Positions 1-9,205 of a DNA stretch of 64,000 nucleotides are shown piece after piece. Each line of letters starts with the position of its first letter. Positions within the stretch are counted from its first letter, which is position 1. The stretch covers positions 35,745 to 99,744 of the forward strand of contig JBBQZQ010000011.1 of assembly GCA_038207565.1 (NCBI GenBank). Reading direction: 5' to 3'. Under the pieces are notes generated by a model, which saw nothing but the letters and a program-made list of their open reading frames with translations, was not told where the DNA came from and did no database searches. Both the position numbers and the translations under genes were made by a program. The stretch comes from JALZAI01 sp038207565 (GTDB lineage Bacteria; Actinomycetota; Actinomycetes; Mycobacteriales; Jatrophihabitantaceae).

Positions 1-1
1 G

Positions 2-1354
2 CCGCTCCAGACCCAGGTCGTCCCGGGCTTGCAGACGACGCTGTGGGGGTACAACGGGACGGTTCCCGGGCCGACAATCCACGTCCAGCAGGGACGCAGG
101 ACGGTCGTGCGCCAGATCAACAGGCTGCCTGCGCAGCACCCGATACTGAAGTACACGCCGTGGACCTCGGTGCATCTGCATGGTTCGCCATCGGACCCGC
201 AGTACGACGGGTATGCCAGCGACGTGACCAATCCCGGTCAGTACAAGGACTATCAGTACCCGAACAGCCCGTCCGGTCGGACGATCTGGTACCACGACCA
301 CGGGGTGTCCCACACGGCGGAGAACGTGTACATGGGCCTCGCGGCGCAGTACCACATCTTCGACCCCCTGGAGCGTTCCCTGCCGATCCCGCACGGCGAG
401 TTCGATGTGCCACTGACCATCAGCGACGTGATGTTCAGCCCCGACGGATCGTTGTTGTTCGACAACCACGATGGCTCGGGCATGTTCGGTGACGTCATCC
501 TGGTCAACGGCCGCCCGTGGCCGGTGATGCGGGTCAAGCGGCGCAAATACCGATTCCGGGTCTTGAACGGCTCCGTGTCACGGTCCTACACCTTGTTCCT
601 CGACTCCGGCGGACCCCTCACCGTCATCGGAACGGACGGCGGACTGGTGCCGCAACCGGTAGCGGTGACCAGCCTTCGACAGGCACCGGCAGAGCGCTAC
701 GAGATCGTCATCGACTTCAGTAAGTACCCGGTCGGTCGCCGCGTAGTGCTCGGCAACCGCAGCCCGAAGAACAACATCATCTATGCCAACATCGACAAGA
801 TCATGGCCTTCGACGTGGTCGGTGACGCGTTCGACCCGACCGACAACTCGATCCCCGATGTGCTGAACCCCGCTAACCCGACCATGGCGCTACGTTTGGC
901 GGACTCCGTCAAGACTCGCACGTTCGACTTTGCCCGCAATGATGGTCAGTTCACGATCAACGGCCACACCTGGGATGACGTCGTCAGGAGCGGGTTCACC
1001 AGAATCGAGGCCAATCCGCGCCGCGGCGAAGTCGAATTGTGGGTGATCCGCAACGACTCGGGCGGCTGGTTCCACCCCGTCCACTTCCACCTGGTCGACT
1101 TCAAGATCGTTGACCGCAACGCAAAGCCTCCCTTCCCCTACGAAGTCGGTCCGAAGGACGTCGTGTACGTGGGTGAGGGTGAGACGGTGCGTGTGCTGAT
1201 TCGCTTCGACGGCCGGGGCAAGTACATGATGCACTGCCACAACACCGTCCACGAGGACCACGACATGATGACCCAATTCGAGGTCTTCGACTCGGTGCCC
1301 GCGTCCGACCCGTTCAGCGCACCGGCACGGCAACTACCCGCAGGCCCGCTGTGA
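2..1354 (+). CDS. Multicopper oxidase, 5'-truncated by window edge
   Basis: The reading frame is open to the first bases of the window, so the gene starts upstream; about 450 residues are visible. All four copper-binding blocks of the laccase/CotA/bilirubin-oxidase family are present: HLHG near visible residue 58, WYHDHG near 97, HPVHFH near 360 and HCHNTVHEDHDMM near 410. The last block supplies the Cys-His pair linking the type 1 and type 3 centres and a Met axial ligand. The family oxidises phenols, bilirubin or metal ions while reducing oxygen to water. The N-terminus, and so any export signal, is not visible. The gene converges with the polyol operon on the other strand. The substrate cannot be told from sequence. 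Confidence 0.92.
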   Translation, partial: PLQTQVVPGLQTTLWGYNGTVPGPTIHVQQGRRTVVRQINRLPAQHPILKYTPWTSVHLHGSPSDPQYDGYASDVTNPGQYKDYQYPNSPSGRTIWYHDHGVSHTAENVYMGLAAQYHIFDPLERSLPIPHGEFDVPLTISDVMFSPDGSLLFDNHDGSGMFGDVILVNGRPWPVMRVKRRKYRFRVLNGSVSRSYTLFLDSGGPLTVIGTDGGLVPQPVAVTSLRQAPAERYEIVIDFSKYPVGRRVVLGNRSPKNNIIYANIDKIMAFDVVGDAFDPTDNSIPDVLNPANPTMALRLADSVKTRTFDFARNDGQFTINGHTWDDVVRSGFTRIEANPRRGEVELWVIRNDSGGWFHPVHFHLVDFKIVDRNAKPPFPYEVGPKDVVYVGEGETVRVLIRFDGRGKYMMHCHNTVHEDHDMMTQFEVFDSVPASDPFSAPARQLPAGPL

Positions 1355-1410
1355 GCACGAGATCGGGACGTGACGTGACGTGCCGGCGGATCATCACCGA
1401 TCTGCCAGAA

Positions 1411-2892
1411 TTAGACAGTGAAAGCGGCGACTGTGGCCACGGCGCCCTTCGCGTGCAAAGAGTTCAACGCGGCTGTATAGGCCTCCACGAAGCGCGGCTC
1501 GTCCACCAGGTCGCCGAACAGGTCGCGCTGCTCGATGAATGCGGTGGGGTTCTGTCGCTGCGCCTTGGCCGCGATGGTGAGCTGGTCGCTGAGGCGGTCG
1601 ACGACGGTGATCGTGTTTCCGTCCTCGTCCACCGCCTCGGCGTAGCGGGCCCAAGCGGCGACGACGAGAGCCGAGCGCGAGATCTCACCGCCCTTGGCCA
1701 ATTGGTCACGGATCACCGGCAGCACCCACTTCGGGATTCGGTCCGAACTCTCTGCGCACAATCGGGCGAGGGTGTCGCGCACCTCGGGGTTGGCGAATCG
1801 CTCGATCAGGGTCGCTTTGTACGAATCGAGGTCGACACCGGGTACCGGCAGCAGCGTCGGTGTTGACTCGATGTCCATGAAACCGCGAAGGAACCGGACG
1901 AAGACCGGGTCGTCGCACACCTCGTGTGCATAGCGGTAACCCGACAGGTAGCCGAGGTAGCAGAGGGCTTGGTGGCTCGCGTTGAGCAGTCGCAGCTTCA
2001 TCAGCTCGTACGGCGTCACGTCATGGACGATCTGCACGCCCGCGTCTTCCAGCGGCGGTCGGCCCAGGGGGAACTCGTCCTCGAGCACCCATTGGGTGAA
2101 CGGCTCGCAGACCACCGGCCAGGCGTCGTTGATGCCGAACCGGTCGGTGAGCAGCTTGCGATCGAGGTCGGTCGTGGCCGGCGTTATGCGGTCGACCATG
2201 CAGTTCGGGAAAGCGACGTTGGCAGTCATCCATTCGGCGAGTTCCGGCGAGCGCAGCCGCGCGAACGCGGTGAACATCTTGCGCGCCACGTCACCGTTGG
2301 CCTGGATGTTGTCGCACGACATGACCGTGAACGCTTCGATGCCCCGCTCGCGGCGACGCACCAGCGCCTCCGTGAGCAGGCCGAAGGTCGTCCTCGGCAC
2401 CGCACCGGGACTCGCGTCCGCGACGATGGCGTCGGTGCGCTCGTCGAACTCGCCGGTGACCGGGTGCAGGTTGTAGCCGCCTTCGGTCACCGTCAGGGAG
2501 ACGATCCGCGTCGACTCGGCGGCCATCTTCTCGATGACCAGCTCCGGGTCGTCGGGCGCCAGCAGGTAGTCGATGATGGAGCCGATGACGCGCGGTTCCA
2601 ACGAGCCGTCCGGACGCTTGATGACCAGGGTGAACAGGCCGTCCTGCGCGCGCAGGGCGTCCCGGATCCCGCTGTCGCCGGGCAGCACCCCGACCCCGCA
2701 GATGCCCCAGTCCAGGGCTTTGCCCTCGTTGAGCAGCCGGTCGATGTACATCGCCTGGTGGGCGCGGTGGAACGCGCCCACCCCGATGTGCACGATGCCT
2801 GCGGTGACTGCCGACCGGTCGTATCCCGGCAATGCCACCTGCGGGTTCAGCGACGCCAGGTTCCCCGGCCGCAGGTCGACGGGCTCGGCCAT
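1411..2892 (-). CDS. Mannitol 2-dehydrogenase family polyol dehydrogenase
   Basis: A 493-residue long-chain polyol dehydrogenase that would oxidise mannitol (or a related alditol) to fructose with NAD. The N-terminal nucleotide-binding segment IVHIGVGAFHRAHQA is clear, and the catalytic triad of the family is present as K-x4-N-x2-H in KLRLLNASH near residue 300. Length matches the family (about 490). It is the last gene of a minus-strand operon; its ATG follows the TAA of the upstream permease gene directly, so translation is probably coupled. Position next to a sugar-alcohol ABC transporter supports a polyol-catabolic role. Whether the best substrate is mannitol, sorbitol or arabitol is not decided by sequence. 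Confidence 0.9.
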   Translation of the reverse strand: MAEPVDLRPGNLASLNPQVALPGYDRSAVTAGIVHIGVGAFHRAHQAMYIDRLLNEGKALDWGICGVGVLPGDSGIRDALRAQDGLFTLVIKRPDGSLEPRVIGSIIDYLLAPDDPELVIEKMAAESTRIVSLTVTEGGYNLHPVTGEFDERTDAIVADASPGAVPRTTFGLLTEALVRRRERGIEAFTVMSCDNIQANGDVARKMFTAFARLRSPELAEWMTANVAFPNCMVDRITPATTDLDRKLLTDRFGINDAWPVVCEPFTQWVLEDEFPLGRPPLEDAGVQIVHDVTPYELMKLRLLNASHQALCYLGYLSGYRYAHEVCDDPVFVRFLRGFMDIESTPTLLPVPGVDLDSYKATLIERFANPEVRDTLARLCAESSDRIPKWVLPVIRDQLAKGGEISRSALVVAAWARYAEAVDEDGNTITVVDRLSDQLTIAAKAQRQNPTAFIEQRDLFGDLVDEPRFVEAYTAALNSLHAKGAVATVAAFTV

Positions 2893-3777
2893 TTACTTCA
2901 CGGCACCGAGAGACAGGCCTTGGACGAGCTTGTCCTGCGCGGCGAATCCGGCGATGAGCACCGGCAGCGAGATCGCGACGGTACCGGCGCAGAGCTGTGC
3001 GAGATAGGAGTGTTCGGTCTGGATGAGCGTGCCGACGAAGACCGGCGCGGTCTGCGCATTCACGCTCGTCAACACCTTCGCGAACAGCTGCTCGTTCCAG
3101 GAGAAGATGAAGCAGATCAGTGAGGTCGCCGCTATTCCGGGCATGGCGATGGGAGCAACGATCTTGCGCATGATCTGCAGCGTGTTAGCCCCGTCGATGG
3201 CTGCTGCCTCGATGATGGCCGGCGGTACTTCGGCCAGGAACGATCGCATCATCCATACCGCGATCGGCAGGTTCATCGATGTGTACAGGACGACGAGAAC
3301 CCACACGTTGTCCGGCAGGTTGATCACCTTCGTAGTGAACAGGTAGATCGGCAGGATGCCGGCGACCGGCGGCAGCATCCTCGTCGACAGGAAGAAGAAC
3401 ATCACGTCGGTCCACTTGCGGACTGGCTTGAGCGACAGCGCGTAGGCCGCCGGGATTGCCAGCGCCAGCACGAAGATGGTTGAGACGATGCTGGTGGTGA
3501 GCGAGTTGATCATCGCCGGCTTGATGCTGTTCTCGGCGCTGAACAGATTCGAGTAGTTCTGCGTGGTGAGCGACGCCCCCCAGCTCGGCGGGTAGGTCTG
3601 GGCCTTGGTCGGCGCGTGCAGCGAGGTCAGCAGCATATAGAGGATCGGCACGATGAAGATCACGCCAATCAGCCACGCGCCCAAACCGATCGCGATCGTG
3701 CTCGTGTTGCGGCGGCGGGCCGGCGCCGTGGTCGGGGTGTCGGTATGCGTACGTGAGCCAGCCATAGTGGCAGTCAT
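2893..3777 (-). CDS. ABC transporter permease, MalG/SmoG-like, polyol uptake
   Basis: A 294-residue inner-membrane permease with about six hydrophobic segments. The cytoplasmic EAA loop (EAAAIDGANTLQIMRKIVAP) near residues 190-210 is the contact site for the ATPase. It pairs with the MalF-like permease immediately upstream; the two genes overlap by one base (TGATG), which indicates coupled translation and a 1:1 complex. No ATP-binding subunit is encoded in this operon. In many actinomycetes a shared MsiK-type ATPase serves several sugar transporters, so the energiser is inferred to lie elsewhere. Confidence 0.93.
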   Translation of the reverse strand: MTATMAGSRTHTDTPTTAPARRRNTSTIAIGLGAWLIGVIFIVPILYMLLTSLHAPTKAQTYPPSWGASLTTQNYSNLFSAENSIKPAMINSLTTSIVSTIFVLALAIPAAYALSLKPVRKWTDVMFFFLSTRMLPPVAGILPIYLFTTKVINLPDNVWVLVVLYTSMNLPIAVWMMRSFLAEVPPAIIEAAAIDGANTLQIMRKIVAPIAMPGIAATSLICFIFSWNEQLFAKVLTSVNAQTAPVFVGTLIQTEHSYLAQLCAGTVAISLPVLIAGFAAQDKLVQGLSLGAVK

Positions 3778-4736
3778 CAGATTTTGTCCTCCGAGAGCAG
3801 CGACGAGACAACCCGCAGTCCGAAGGTCGCGACCACGATGGATCCGAACACCACGACGACGCCCAGGGCCGATGCGGCCCCGTAGTCCTTGGCGGAGTAG
3901 AAGACCTCATAGACCTCGTAAGGAATGTTGGTCGAGTTCTGACCACCGGTCATGCCCACGATCGAGTCGAAGTTCTGCACGATGAAGATCGTGCCGAGCG
4001 TGGCGCTGAGCTCGATGTAGCGACGCATGTGCGGCAGCGTGATCGACCGGAACATCTGCCAGGCGTTGGCACCGTCTACCGACGCCGCCTCCACCACCTC
4101 CGGGTCACGCGATTGCAGGCCGGCCAGCAGGATCAGCATCATGAACGGCGTCCACTGCCAGATGAGCTCGATCTCGATCGAGAGCTTGGGGTGGGTGGTC
4201 AGGAACGAGATGTTCTGCGCGTCCTTCACGCCCAACTCCCCGAGTACACCATCGACCAGGCCGAAGCCCGTCTGCAACATGCCGTTGCCCCAGAACACCG
4301 CGGCCGCGATCGGCACAATAAGGAACGGCGCGATCATCATCGTGCGGACGATGCCCCGCCCGAAGAACTTGCGATCCAGCATCAGGGCGATACCCAGCCC
4401 GAGCAGCACGCTGACCGCGACGACCGTCACCGTCATCTGGATCGAGGTGATCAGGGCTTCGCGATAGGCCGGATTGGTGAAGACCTGCTTGTAGTTGTCG
4501 ATACCGGCGAACGACTTGCCGGGCGCATCCGGTTGCGCGCTCCAGTTGAGGAAGGACATGACCAGGGTGGCGATGAACGGCAGCTGGGTGACAAGAATCA
4601 AGAACACCAGTGCCGGGAGCAGCGGGGCGCGCCGGATCCAGGATTCCTTGCCCCACTTGCTGCCCTTGGCGGTCTTGGCCCGCTCCTCGACAGCCTTGGT
4701 CGTCAGCACCCCCTCATCGACCGCGGTAGTGCTCAT
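3777..4736 (-). CDS. ABC transporter permease, MalF/SmoF-like, polyol uptake
   Basis: A 319-residue permease with a basic, soluble N-terminal stretch of about 30 residues followed by six membrane segments. The EAA motif (EAASVDGANAWQMFRSITLP) lies near residues 210-230. It forms the heterodimeric channel with the next gene. A good ribosome site (GGAGG) lies just upstream of the ATG. A 149-bp gap containing a strong stem-loop separates it from the upstream binding-protein gene, whereas the downstream junction overlaps, so its expression is probably set lower than that of the binding protein. Confidence 0.93.
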   Translation of the reverse strand: MSTTAVDEGVLTTKAVEERAKTAKGSKWGKESWIRRAPLLPALVFLILVTQLPFIATLVMSFLNWSAQPDAPGKSFAGIDNYKQVFTNPAYREALITSIQMTVTVVAVSVLLGLGIALMLDRKFFGRGIVRTMMIAPFLIVPIAAAVFWGNGMLQTGFGLVDGVLGELGVKDAQNISFLTTHPKLSIEIELIWQWTPFMMLILLAGLQSRDPEVVEAASVDGANAWQMFRSITLPHMRRYIELSATLGTIFIVQNFDSIVGMTGGQNSTNIPYEVYEVFYSAKDYGAASALGVVVVFGSIVVATFGLRVVSSLLSEDKI

Positions 4737-4818
4737 GTACGTCCTCCTTCGACTTGGTGACCTGCCTAGCGACTCGGGTGAGCCGGGGAACTGCGAAGGG
4801 ACAACGCCCTCGTGCGAC

Positions 4819-4858
4819 GAGGTGGTCCGGCCATAGGTCGGACGGACCGGACCACCTC
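4819..4858. terminator. Stem-loop between binding-protein and permease genes
   Basis: Perfect 12-bp inverted repeat GAGGTGGTCCGG / CCGGACCACCTC around a 16-base loop, starting 27 bases after the binding-protein stop codon. There is no T-run. In sugar ABC operons such a hairpin often stabilises the upstream message or partly terminates transcription, giving more binding protein than permease. That role is inferred here. Confidence 0.7.
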
Positions 4859-4885
4859 AGTCGCTGTCGTGCGACGGTTCGTGAC

Positions 4886-6256
4886 CTACTTCTTCTGCTT
4901 CGCGCCCGCGGCCTGGGCCACGGTTTGGCAGGAGTTCAGTGCCGAGTCCACGCTGGTTGATCCGGCGATCGCGCTGCTGATTTGCTTGGCGCAGGTCGTG
5001 CCGAAGTCCGTGAAGGACGGGATACCGACGAACTGGATACCGCTGTACGGCCGCTTCTGCGTGCCCGGATTGGCCGCCGGCGCGTTCTTGATCGCGTTGA
5101 GCGTCGGCGTCGCAAAACTGGCTGCGATCTTCAGGTACGTCGGGTCGGAGTACGTCGAGGCACGCTTGCCGGCCGGGATGTTCGCCGGACCACCGGTGCC
5201 CTTGTTGACGGTGTCCTTGGCGACGAGCTGCTCGTAGGCCTTGCTCGACGCGAAATTGACGAATTTTGCAGCATCGGTCTGGTTCTTGGACGCTTTCTCG
5301 ATGGCCCACGCCCAGGTGTACAACCAGCCCGCCTGCGGTGTCTGGTCGTGCGGCGCCGACACGTACCCGATCTTTCCCTTTACCGGCGAGTCCGCGGCCT
5401 CCAACGAACCGGCCGCCGACGTCGCGTCGTACCACATCGCCGTCTTGCCGCCCTGCATCGCGGCCAGGCACTGCGGGAAGCTGAACGTCGCCGCGCCGGC
5501 CTCACCGTGCTGGTGGATCAGGTTGACATAGAAGTTCGCGGCCTTCTTGAAGCCGCCGGTATTCACCTGAGCCTGCCAATTCTGGTCGAACCAGGTGCCG
5601 CCCATCGTGTTCACCACGGTGGTAAGCGGCGCGAGGTTGTCACCCCAGCCGGCCAGCCCGCGCAGGCAGATGCCCTTCAAGCCGGGCGTCGAGCCGTCGG
5701 CCTTGGCCGCCCACTGGGCGACCTCGTCCCACGTCGGGTTGGCCGGCACGGTGATGCCGAGCTTTTGGAAGACGTCCTTGCGGTACATCAGGAACGACGA
5801 CTCTCCGTAGAACGGTTCGCCGTAGATCTTGCCGTTATAGGACAGCGCGTCGGTCATCGACGGCAGGATGTCGGCCTGGTCGAAGGCCTTGTCCTTCGCG
5901 ATGCCCTCCATATCGGAGATCCAGCCCGCCTTCGCGTAGTACGGGATCTCGAAGTTCGACAGCGTCGCCACGTCGTACTGACCGGACTGGTTGGCGAACT
6001 CGGTGCTCGCGGTGTCCCGCATGTCCTGCTCGACCTTGACCACAAAGTTGACCTTGATACCGGTGTCCTTCGTGAAGCTCGCCGCCGTCAGCTTCTGCAG
6101 TTCGAGCATCTGCGGGTTGTTCACCATCAACACGTTGAGGGTGTGTTTACCGCCTCCACCGCCTCCACCAGCACCGGAGCAAGCGGTGGTGACGACCATG
6201 GCCACCACCGCCATACCGGTGATCGTTATGCCCCTGCGAGCACTTAGCTTGATCAA
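4886..6256 (-). CDS. Extracellular polyol/sugar-binding lipoprotein (SBP)
   Basis: A 456-residue family 1 extracellular solute-binding protein that would capture the sugar alcohol outside the cell and deliver it to the two permeases. The chosen start is a TTG (MIKLSARRG), because GGAGG lies six bases upstream; the open frame runs 162 bases further upstream without a comparable site. A short basic N-region, a hydrophobic segment and the lipobox TTAC with Cys near residue 26 show that it is a lipoprotein. A run of seven glycines directly after the lipobox is an unusual flexible tether. The gene is second in the operon, after the DeoR regulator. Confidence 0.92.
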   Translation of the reverse strand: MIKLSARRGITITGMAVVAMVVTTACSGAGGGGGGGKHTLNVLMVNNPQMLELQKLTAASFTKDTGIKVNFVVKVEQDMRDTASTEFANQSGQYDVATLSNFEIPYYAKAGWISDMEGIAKDKAFDQADILPSMTDALSYNGKIYGEPFYGESSFLMYRKDVFQKLGITVPANPTWDEVAQWAAKADGSTPGLKGICLRGLAGWGDNLAPLTTVVNTMGGTWFDQNWQAQVNTGGFKKAANFYVNLIHQHGEAGAATFSFPQCLAAMQGGKTAMWYDATSAAGSLEAADSPVKGKIGYVSAPHDQTPQAGWLYTWAWAIEKASKNQTDAAKFVNFASSKAYEQLVAKDTVNKGTGGPANIPAGKRASTYSDPTYLKIAASFATPTLNAIKNAPAANPGTQKRPYSGIQFVGIPSFTDFGTTCAKQISSAIAGSTSVDSALNSCQTVAQAAGAKQKK

Positions 6257-6313
6257 AATTACCTCCGAGATCGTGACCGGCTGACGAGCCAATCGGGGCG
6301 TGGGTAGGTACTT

Positions 6314-6333
6314 CCGGTGCTGGCCAGTACCGG
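6314..6333. promoter_or_regulatory. 20-bp near-perfect palindrome upstream of SBP gene
   Basis: CCGGTGCTGG followed without spacer by CCAGTACCGG; nine of ten positions pair. It lies 58 bases upstream of the SBP start in the 168-bp gap after the DeoR-type regulator gene. It could be an operator for that regulator or an RNA hairpin; sequence alone does not decide. Confidence 0.45.
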
Positions 6334-6424
6334 GTGTTGCTCTCCGGCGGGCTCGCCGCCAAAGTCTGATTCCGCATTGGAGCGGCAGCGCTGCGGGCCG
6401 GTCGCGGCTCGCGCGCAACCTCGT

Positions 6425-7186
6425 TCAGACACGAGACACCGCCAATCCGGACGCTTCGATGCGCGCAGCATCGGCATCGCTGAGGTTGGTGTCGGTGACG
6501 AGCCGCTCGAACTCGGTGAGCTGAGCAAAGGTGGCGAAGGAATCCGAGCCATATTTGGAGCTGTCCGCGACCAAGAGCCGCCGGCGCGCCGAGCGCATGG
6601 CTGTCGCCTTGACCGTCGCGATCAATCCGTCCGGCACCGTGGCCCCGTGCTCGACCGAGATTCCGTTGGCTCCGATGATCGCGAGGTCCAGAACCAGTCC
6701 GAGCAGCGTGGTCACGGCCCACTGATCGACACAACCCAGCGTGGTCGCGCGCAGCCGACCACCGATGACGATGACCTCGACGTTCGGACGCTCGGCCAAC
6801 GACGTGGCGATCGGCAGCGAGCCGGTGACGACGGTAATCGGGTGCGTCGGGGACAGCCGTTCGGCGATGAGCTGGGGCAGGTAACCCTCGTCCAGGAAGA
6901 TCGCTTCAGCCGTGCCCAGGTACTCGATCGCCCCCGAGGCGATCCGCCGCTTCTCCTCGGGGTGACGCGTCGCCCGTGCCGGCAGCGCGCTCTCGAAACG
7001 CAACCGTTCGATGGCGACCGCGCCGCCGTACACCCGCCGCAACATTCCCTGATCTTGCAGAGCGTTCAGGTCGCGGCGGATAGTTTCGGCCGCCAGCGAG
7101 AGCTCTTCGGAGATTCCGGCGACATCCAGGCGACCGCGTTCCCGGGCCCGCTCGACGAGCCACAGGCGGCGTTCGATGGCGTACAC
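6425..7186 (-). CDS. DeoR-family transcriptional regulator of polyol operon
   Basis: A 253-residue DeoR/GlpR-type repressor. Residues 1-55 form the winged helix-turn-helix (ISEELSLAAETIRRDLNALQ). The rest is the sugar-phosphate-sensing domain of the ISOCOT/DeoRC fold, with the typical VVTGSLPIA and FLDEGY segments. The start is GTG. It lies directly upstream of, and in the same direction as, the binding protein, permeases and dehydrogenase, so it is the likely local regulator, responding to a phosphorylated or intermediate sugar. Two candidate palindromes flank it, at 6314 and 7261. Confidence 0.9.
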   Translation of the reverse strand: MYAIERRLWLVERARERGRLDVAGISEELSLAAETIRRDLNALQDQGMLRRVYGGAVAIERLRFESALPARATRHPEEKRRIASGAIEYLGTAEAIFLDEGYLPQLIAERLSPTHPITVVTGSLPIATSLAERPNVEVIVIGGRLRATTLGCVDQWAVTTLLGLVLDLAIIGANGISVEHGATVPDGLIATVKATAMRSARRRLLVADSSKYGSDSFATFAQLTEFERLVTDTNLSDADAARIEASGLAVSRV

Positions 7187-8016
7187 GTGACCTGCCCATC
7201 CCCGTCGAAGTTGTGACCGGTTCCCTCCGGTGCTGTCGCAGTGTGGGCCCTCTCACCGCGGATTGCAATGGTCCATTCGGTGCAATCATGGGGCTTTATG
7301 AGCGAACCTGGCCCGGTTCTGCCCGGTTAGATTTCGCAATGGTCACGACGATCATGACCCAACCGGAAGCGCTGTTGCTGCGCCGCTATCGGCACCCGCC
7401 GCAGCCACGACCCAAAAGCGCTTACAACTGGTGACCTGGGCGGCGCTGCGCGGTTGATGAGCCGGGCAGTAGCCGGGCATCCCACATTCGCCGACGTCGG
7501 CCCGACATGTTCCTGCGCTAACGCGTGCATCGGTGGTCCGAACCTGGCATCGCCGGGATCGTGCACGTGGCAGGGGACCACCGGCAGACGTCCCCACACA
7601 GCGACGCGATCGCGAGCAGCACACCGTCCGGCTAGAGGTCGCGGGCAACTCTCCCGTCGACCGGCCGGCGGAAATGATGGCCGCGAGCACGCCGGTCGTT
7701 CGGCGGCGAATGGTGATGATCTCGTGAAGTCGCTCGGGTGCAAGTGACCGTACTTCCTATTGCAGGACCCGTGCGAGCGTGCTGTGATGGGCTTGCCAGC
7801 AAGCGAACGCGATGACGACTGCGCAACCGCTCGCTGGACGATCCCGTCGCGGTGATCGCGATGAGCAGGGATTCTTCGAGTCGTAATGCAATACCCGCGG
7901 GGGCGTTGAGACCGAGCCATGTCACGGGCGGAGGTGGCACCCCACCCGTCCGCGGCGAAAGGCCTCGACCTGACTGTGGGATCGTGAGTTCGGCAAGACA
8001 GGTCCGAGGAGCGGCG
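7187..8016. other. Gene-poor 830-bp region between regulator and esterase
   Basis: No open frame here resembles a known protein on either strand. The proximal part should hold the promoter of the polyol operon, and the distal part the esterase promoter. I see no repeat, RNA gene or insertion sequence apart from the inverted repeat at 7261-7287. Degraded mobile DNA is possible but cannot be shown. Confidence 0.5.
7261..7287. promoter_or_regulatory. Inverted repeat upstream of DeoR regulator, candidate operator
   Basis: GATTGCA and TGCAATC are perfect inverted 7-mers separated by 13 bases, with a weaker inner pairing (ATGG/CCAT). The site lies 75-101 bases upstream of the GTG start of the DeoR-type gene, a reasonable operator position. 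Confidence 0.4.
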
Positions 8017-9126
8017 ATGACCGGATCACCGGCTGAGACCACGGTGCGTCCCAAACAAGAGGGTCGCCTGCATGACGCCGACCTGGAGCCGCGCACGGAC
8101 CCGCGGATCGATCCACGGCTACTTGCTGCGCTGACCGCGTTCGGTTTGGACGGTGCGGCTAACCCGCCGCCGATCAGTCGCAGTGCTTCCGCAGAGAGCG
8201 TTGCAGAGGTGGTCGGTCAGCTGCATACGGGCTTCGGCGGTCTGTACGAGGCTCTTCCCAACGATCTGCCCGGGGACGGCGACAACACCGTCACACACAC
8301 GACTGAAACGATTCCGGGCGCGAGTTCGAACGACATCAAGCTGCGCATCTATCGGCCCGCCGAAACCGATGGCCCGTTGCCCTGCACCGTGTACGTCCAC
8401 GGCGGAGGGATGGCCATCCTGGATGCGAACGCCAAGGTTCACCGACAGTGGAGCGAAGACCTCGCCGCGACCGGCATGGTCGTCATCGGGGTCGATTTCC
8501 GCAATGCGTACACCGCTGCGGGACCGAACCCATTTCCGGCCGGGTTGACCGACTGCTCCAGCGCCTTGGGCTGGATCGACGCGCACCGCCAGGAACTCGG
8601 AATCACCAAAATCGTCCTGCAGGGCGAGTCGGGTGGGGCGAATCTCGTCCTGGCCACCACGCTGCAGGCCAAGCAGGACGGGTCTCTGGACAGCATCGAC
8701 GGGGTGTACGCGATGGTGCCCTACATCAGCGGCGGGTACGCGTGGGACGACGCGCGAAAGTTGCGGGAACTACCGTCCCTCATCGAGAACGACCGCTACT
8801 TCGTCAACTGCCTGGCCATGGACCTGCTCGTTGCGACCTACGACCCGACCGGGGACAACGCCGAGAACCCACTGTGCTGGCCGTACTTCGCGAACGAGGC
8901 AGACCTTGCCGGGCTACCGCCCCACGTGATCGCAGTGAACGAGCTCGACCCGCTGCGTGACGAAGGAGTGGCCTACTACCGCAAGCTCCTGCATGCCGGC
9001 GTGCCGGTAGCGGGCCGAGTTAATCTCGGCATCGTCCATGGAGCAGACATGATCTTCCGTCAGGCCATTCCCGATGTCTACTTCGCCACCGTCCACGACA
9101 TCCGTCGATTCGCGGACAGCGTCTGA
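8017..9126 (+). CDS. Alpha/beta-hydrolase, HSL-family esterase
   Basis: A 369-residue carboxylesterase of the hormone-sensitive-lipase family. The oxyanion-hole motif HGGG lies near residue 128, the nucleophile elbow GESGG near 205, the acidic residue in NELDPLRDEG near 310, and the His in the following VHGAD segment. The start at 8017 is preferred over an upstream frame extension of 55 codons because GAGGA lies just upstream of this ATG. It hydrolyses short-chain esters or lactones; the natural substrate is unknown. It is monocistronic, and a decayed azoreductase gene lies downstream on the other strand. Confidence 0.88.
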   Translation: MTGSPAETTVRPKQEGRLHDADLEPRTDPRIDPRLLAALTAFGLDGAANPPPISRSASAESVAEVVGQLHTGFGGLYEALPNDLPGDGDNTVTHTTETIPGASSNDIKLRIYRPAETDGPLPCTVYVHGGGMAILDANAKVHRQWSEDLAATGMVVIGVDFRNAYTAAGPNPFPAGLTDCSSALGWIDAHRQELGITKIVLQGESGGANLVLATTLQAKQDGSLDSIDGVYAMVPYISGGYAWDDARKLRELPSLIENDRYFVNCLAMDLLVATYDPTGDNAENPLCWPYFANEADLAGLPPHVIAVNELDPLRDEGVAYYRKLLHAGVPVAGRVNLGIVHGADMIFRQAIPDVYFATVHDIRRFADSV

Positions 9127-9205
9127 CCGGGCGCCGGTTAGTGCCGACCCATGTCACGGGGGTGATCAGTGCGCGGCGGCCTTCGACCCCGCGATGTGAC
9201 CCACG

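Noticed and set aside
1924..3123. Long open frame antisense to the mannitol dehydrogenase gene
   Set aside because: High-GC DNA gives long shadow frames; the minus-strand product has complete family motifs and the antisense product has none.
4982..6247. Long plus-strand frame opposite the binding-protein gene
   Set aside because: Arg-rich composition and no ribosome site; the lipoprotein on the minus strand is clearly real.
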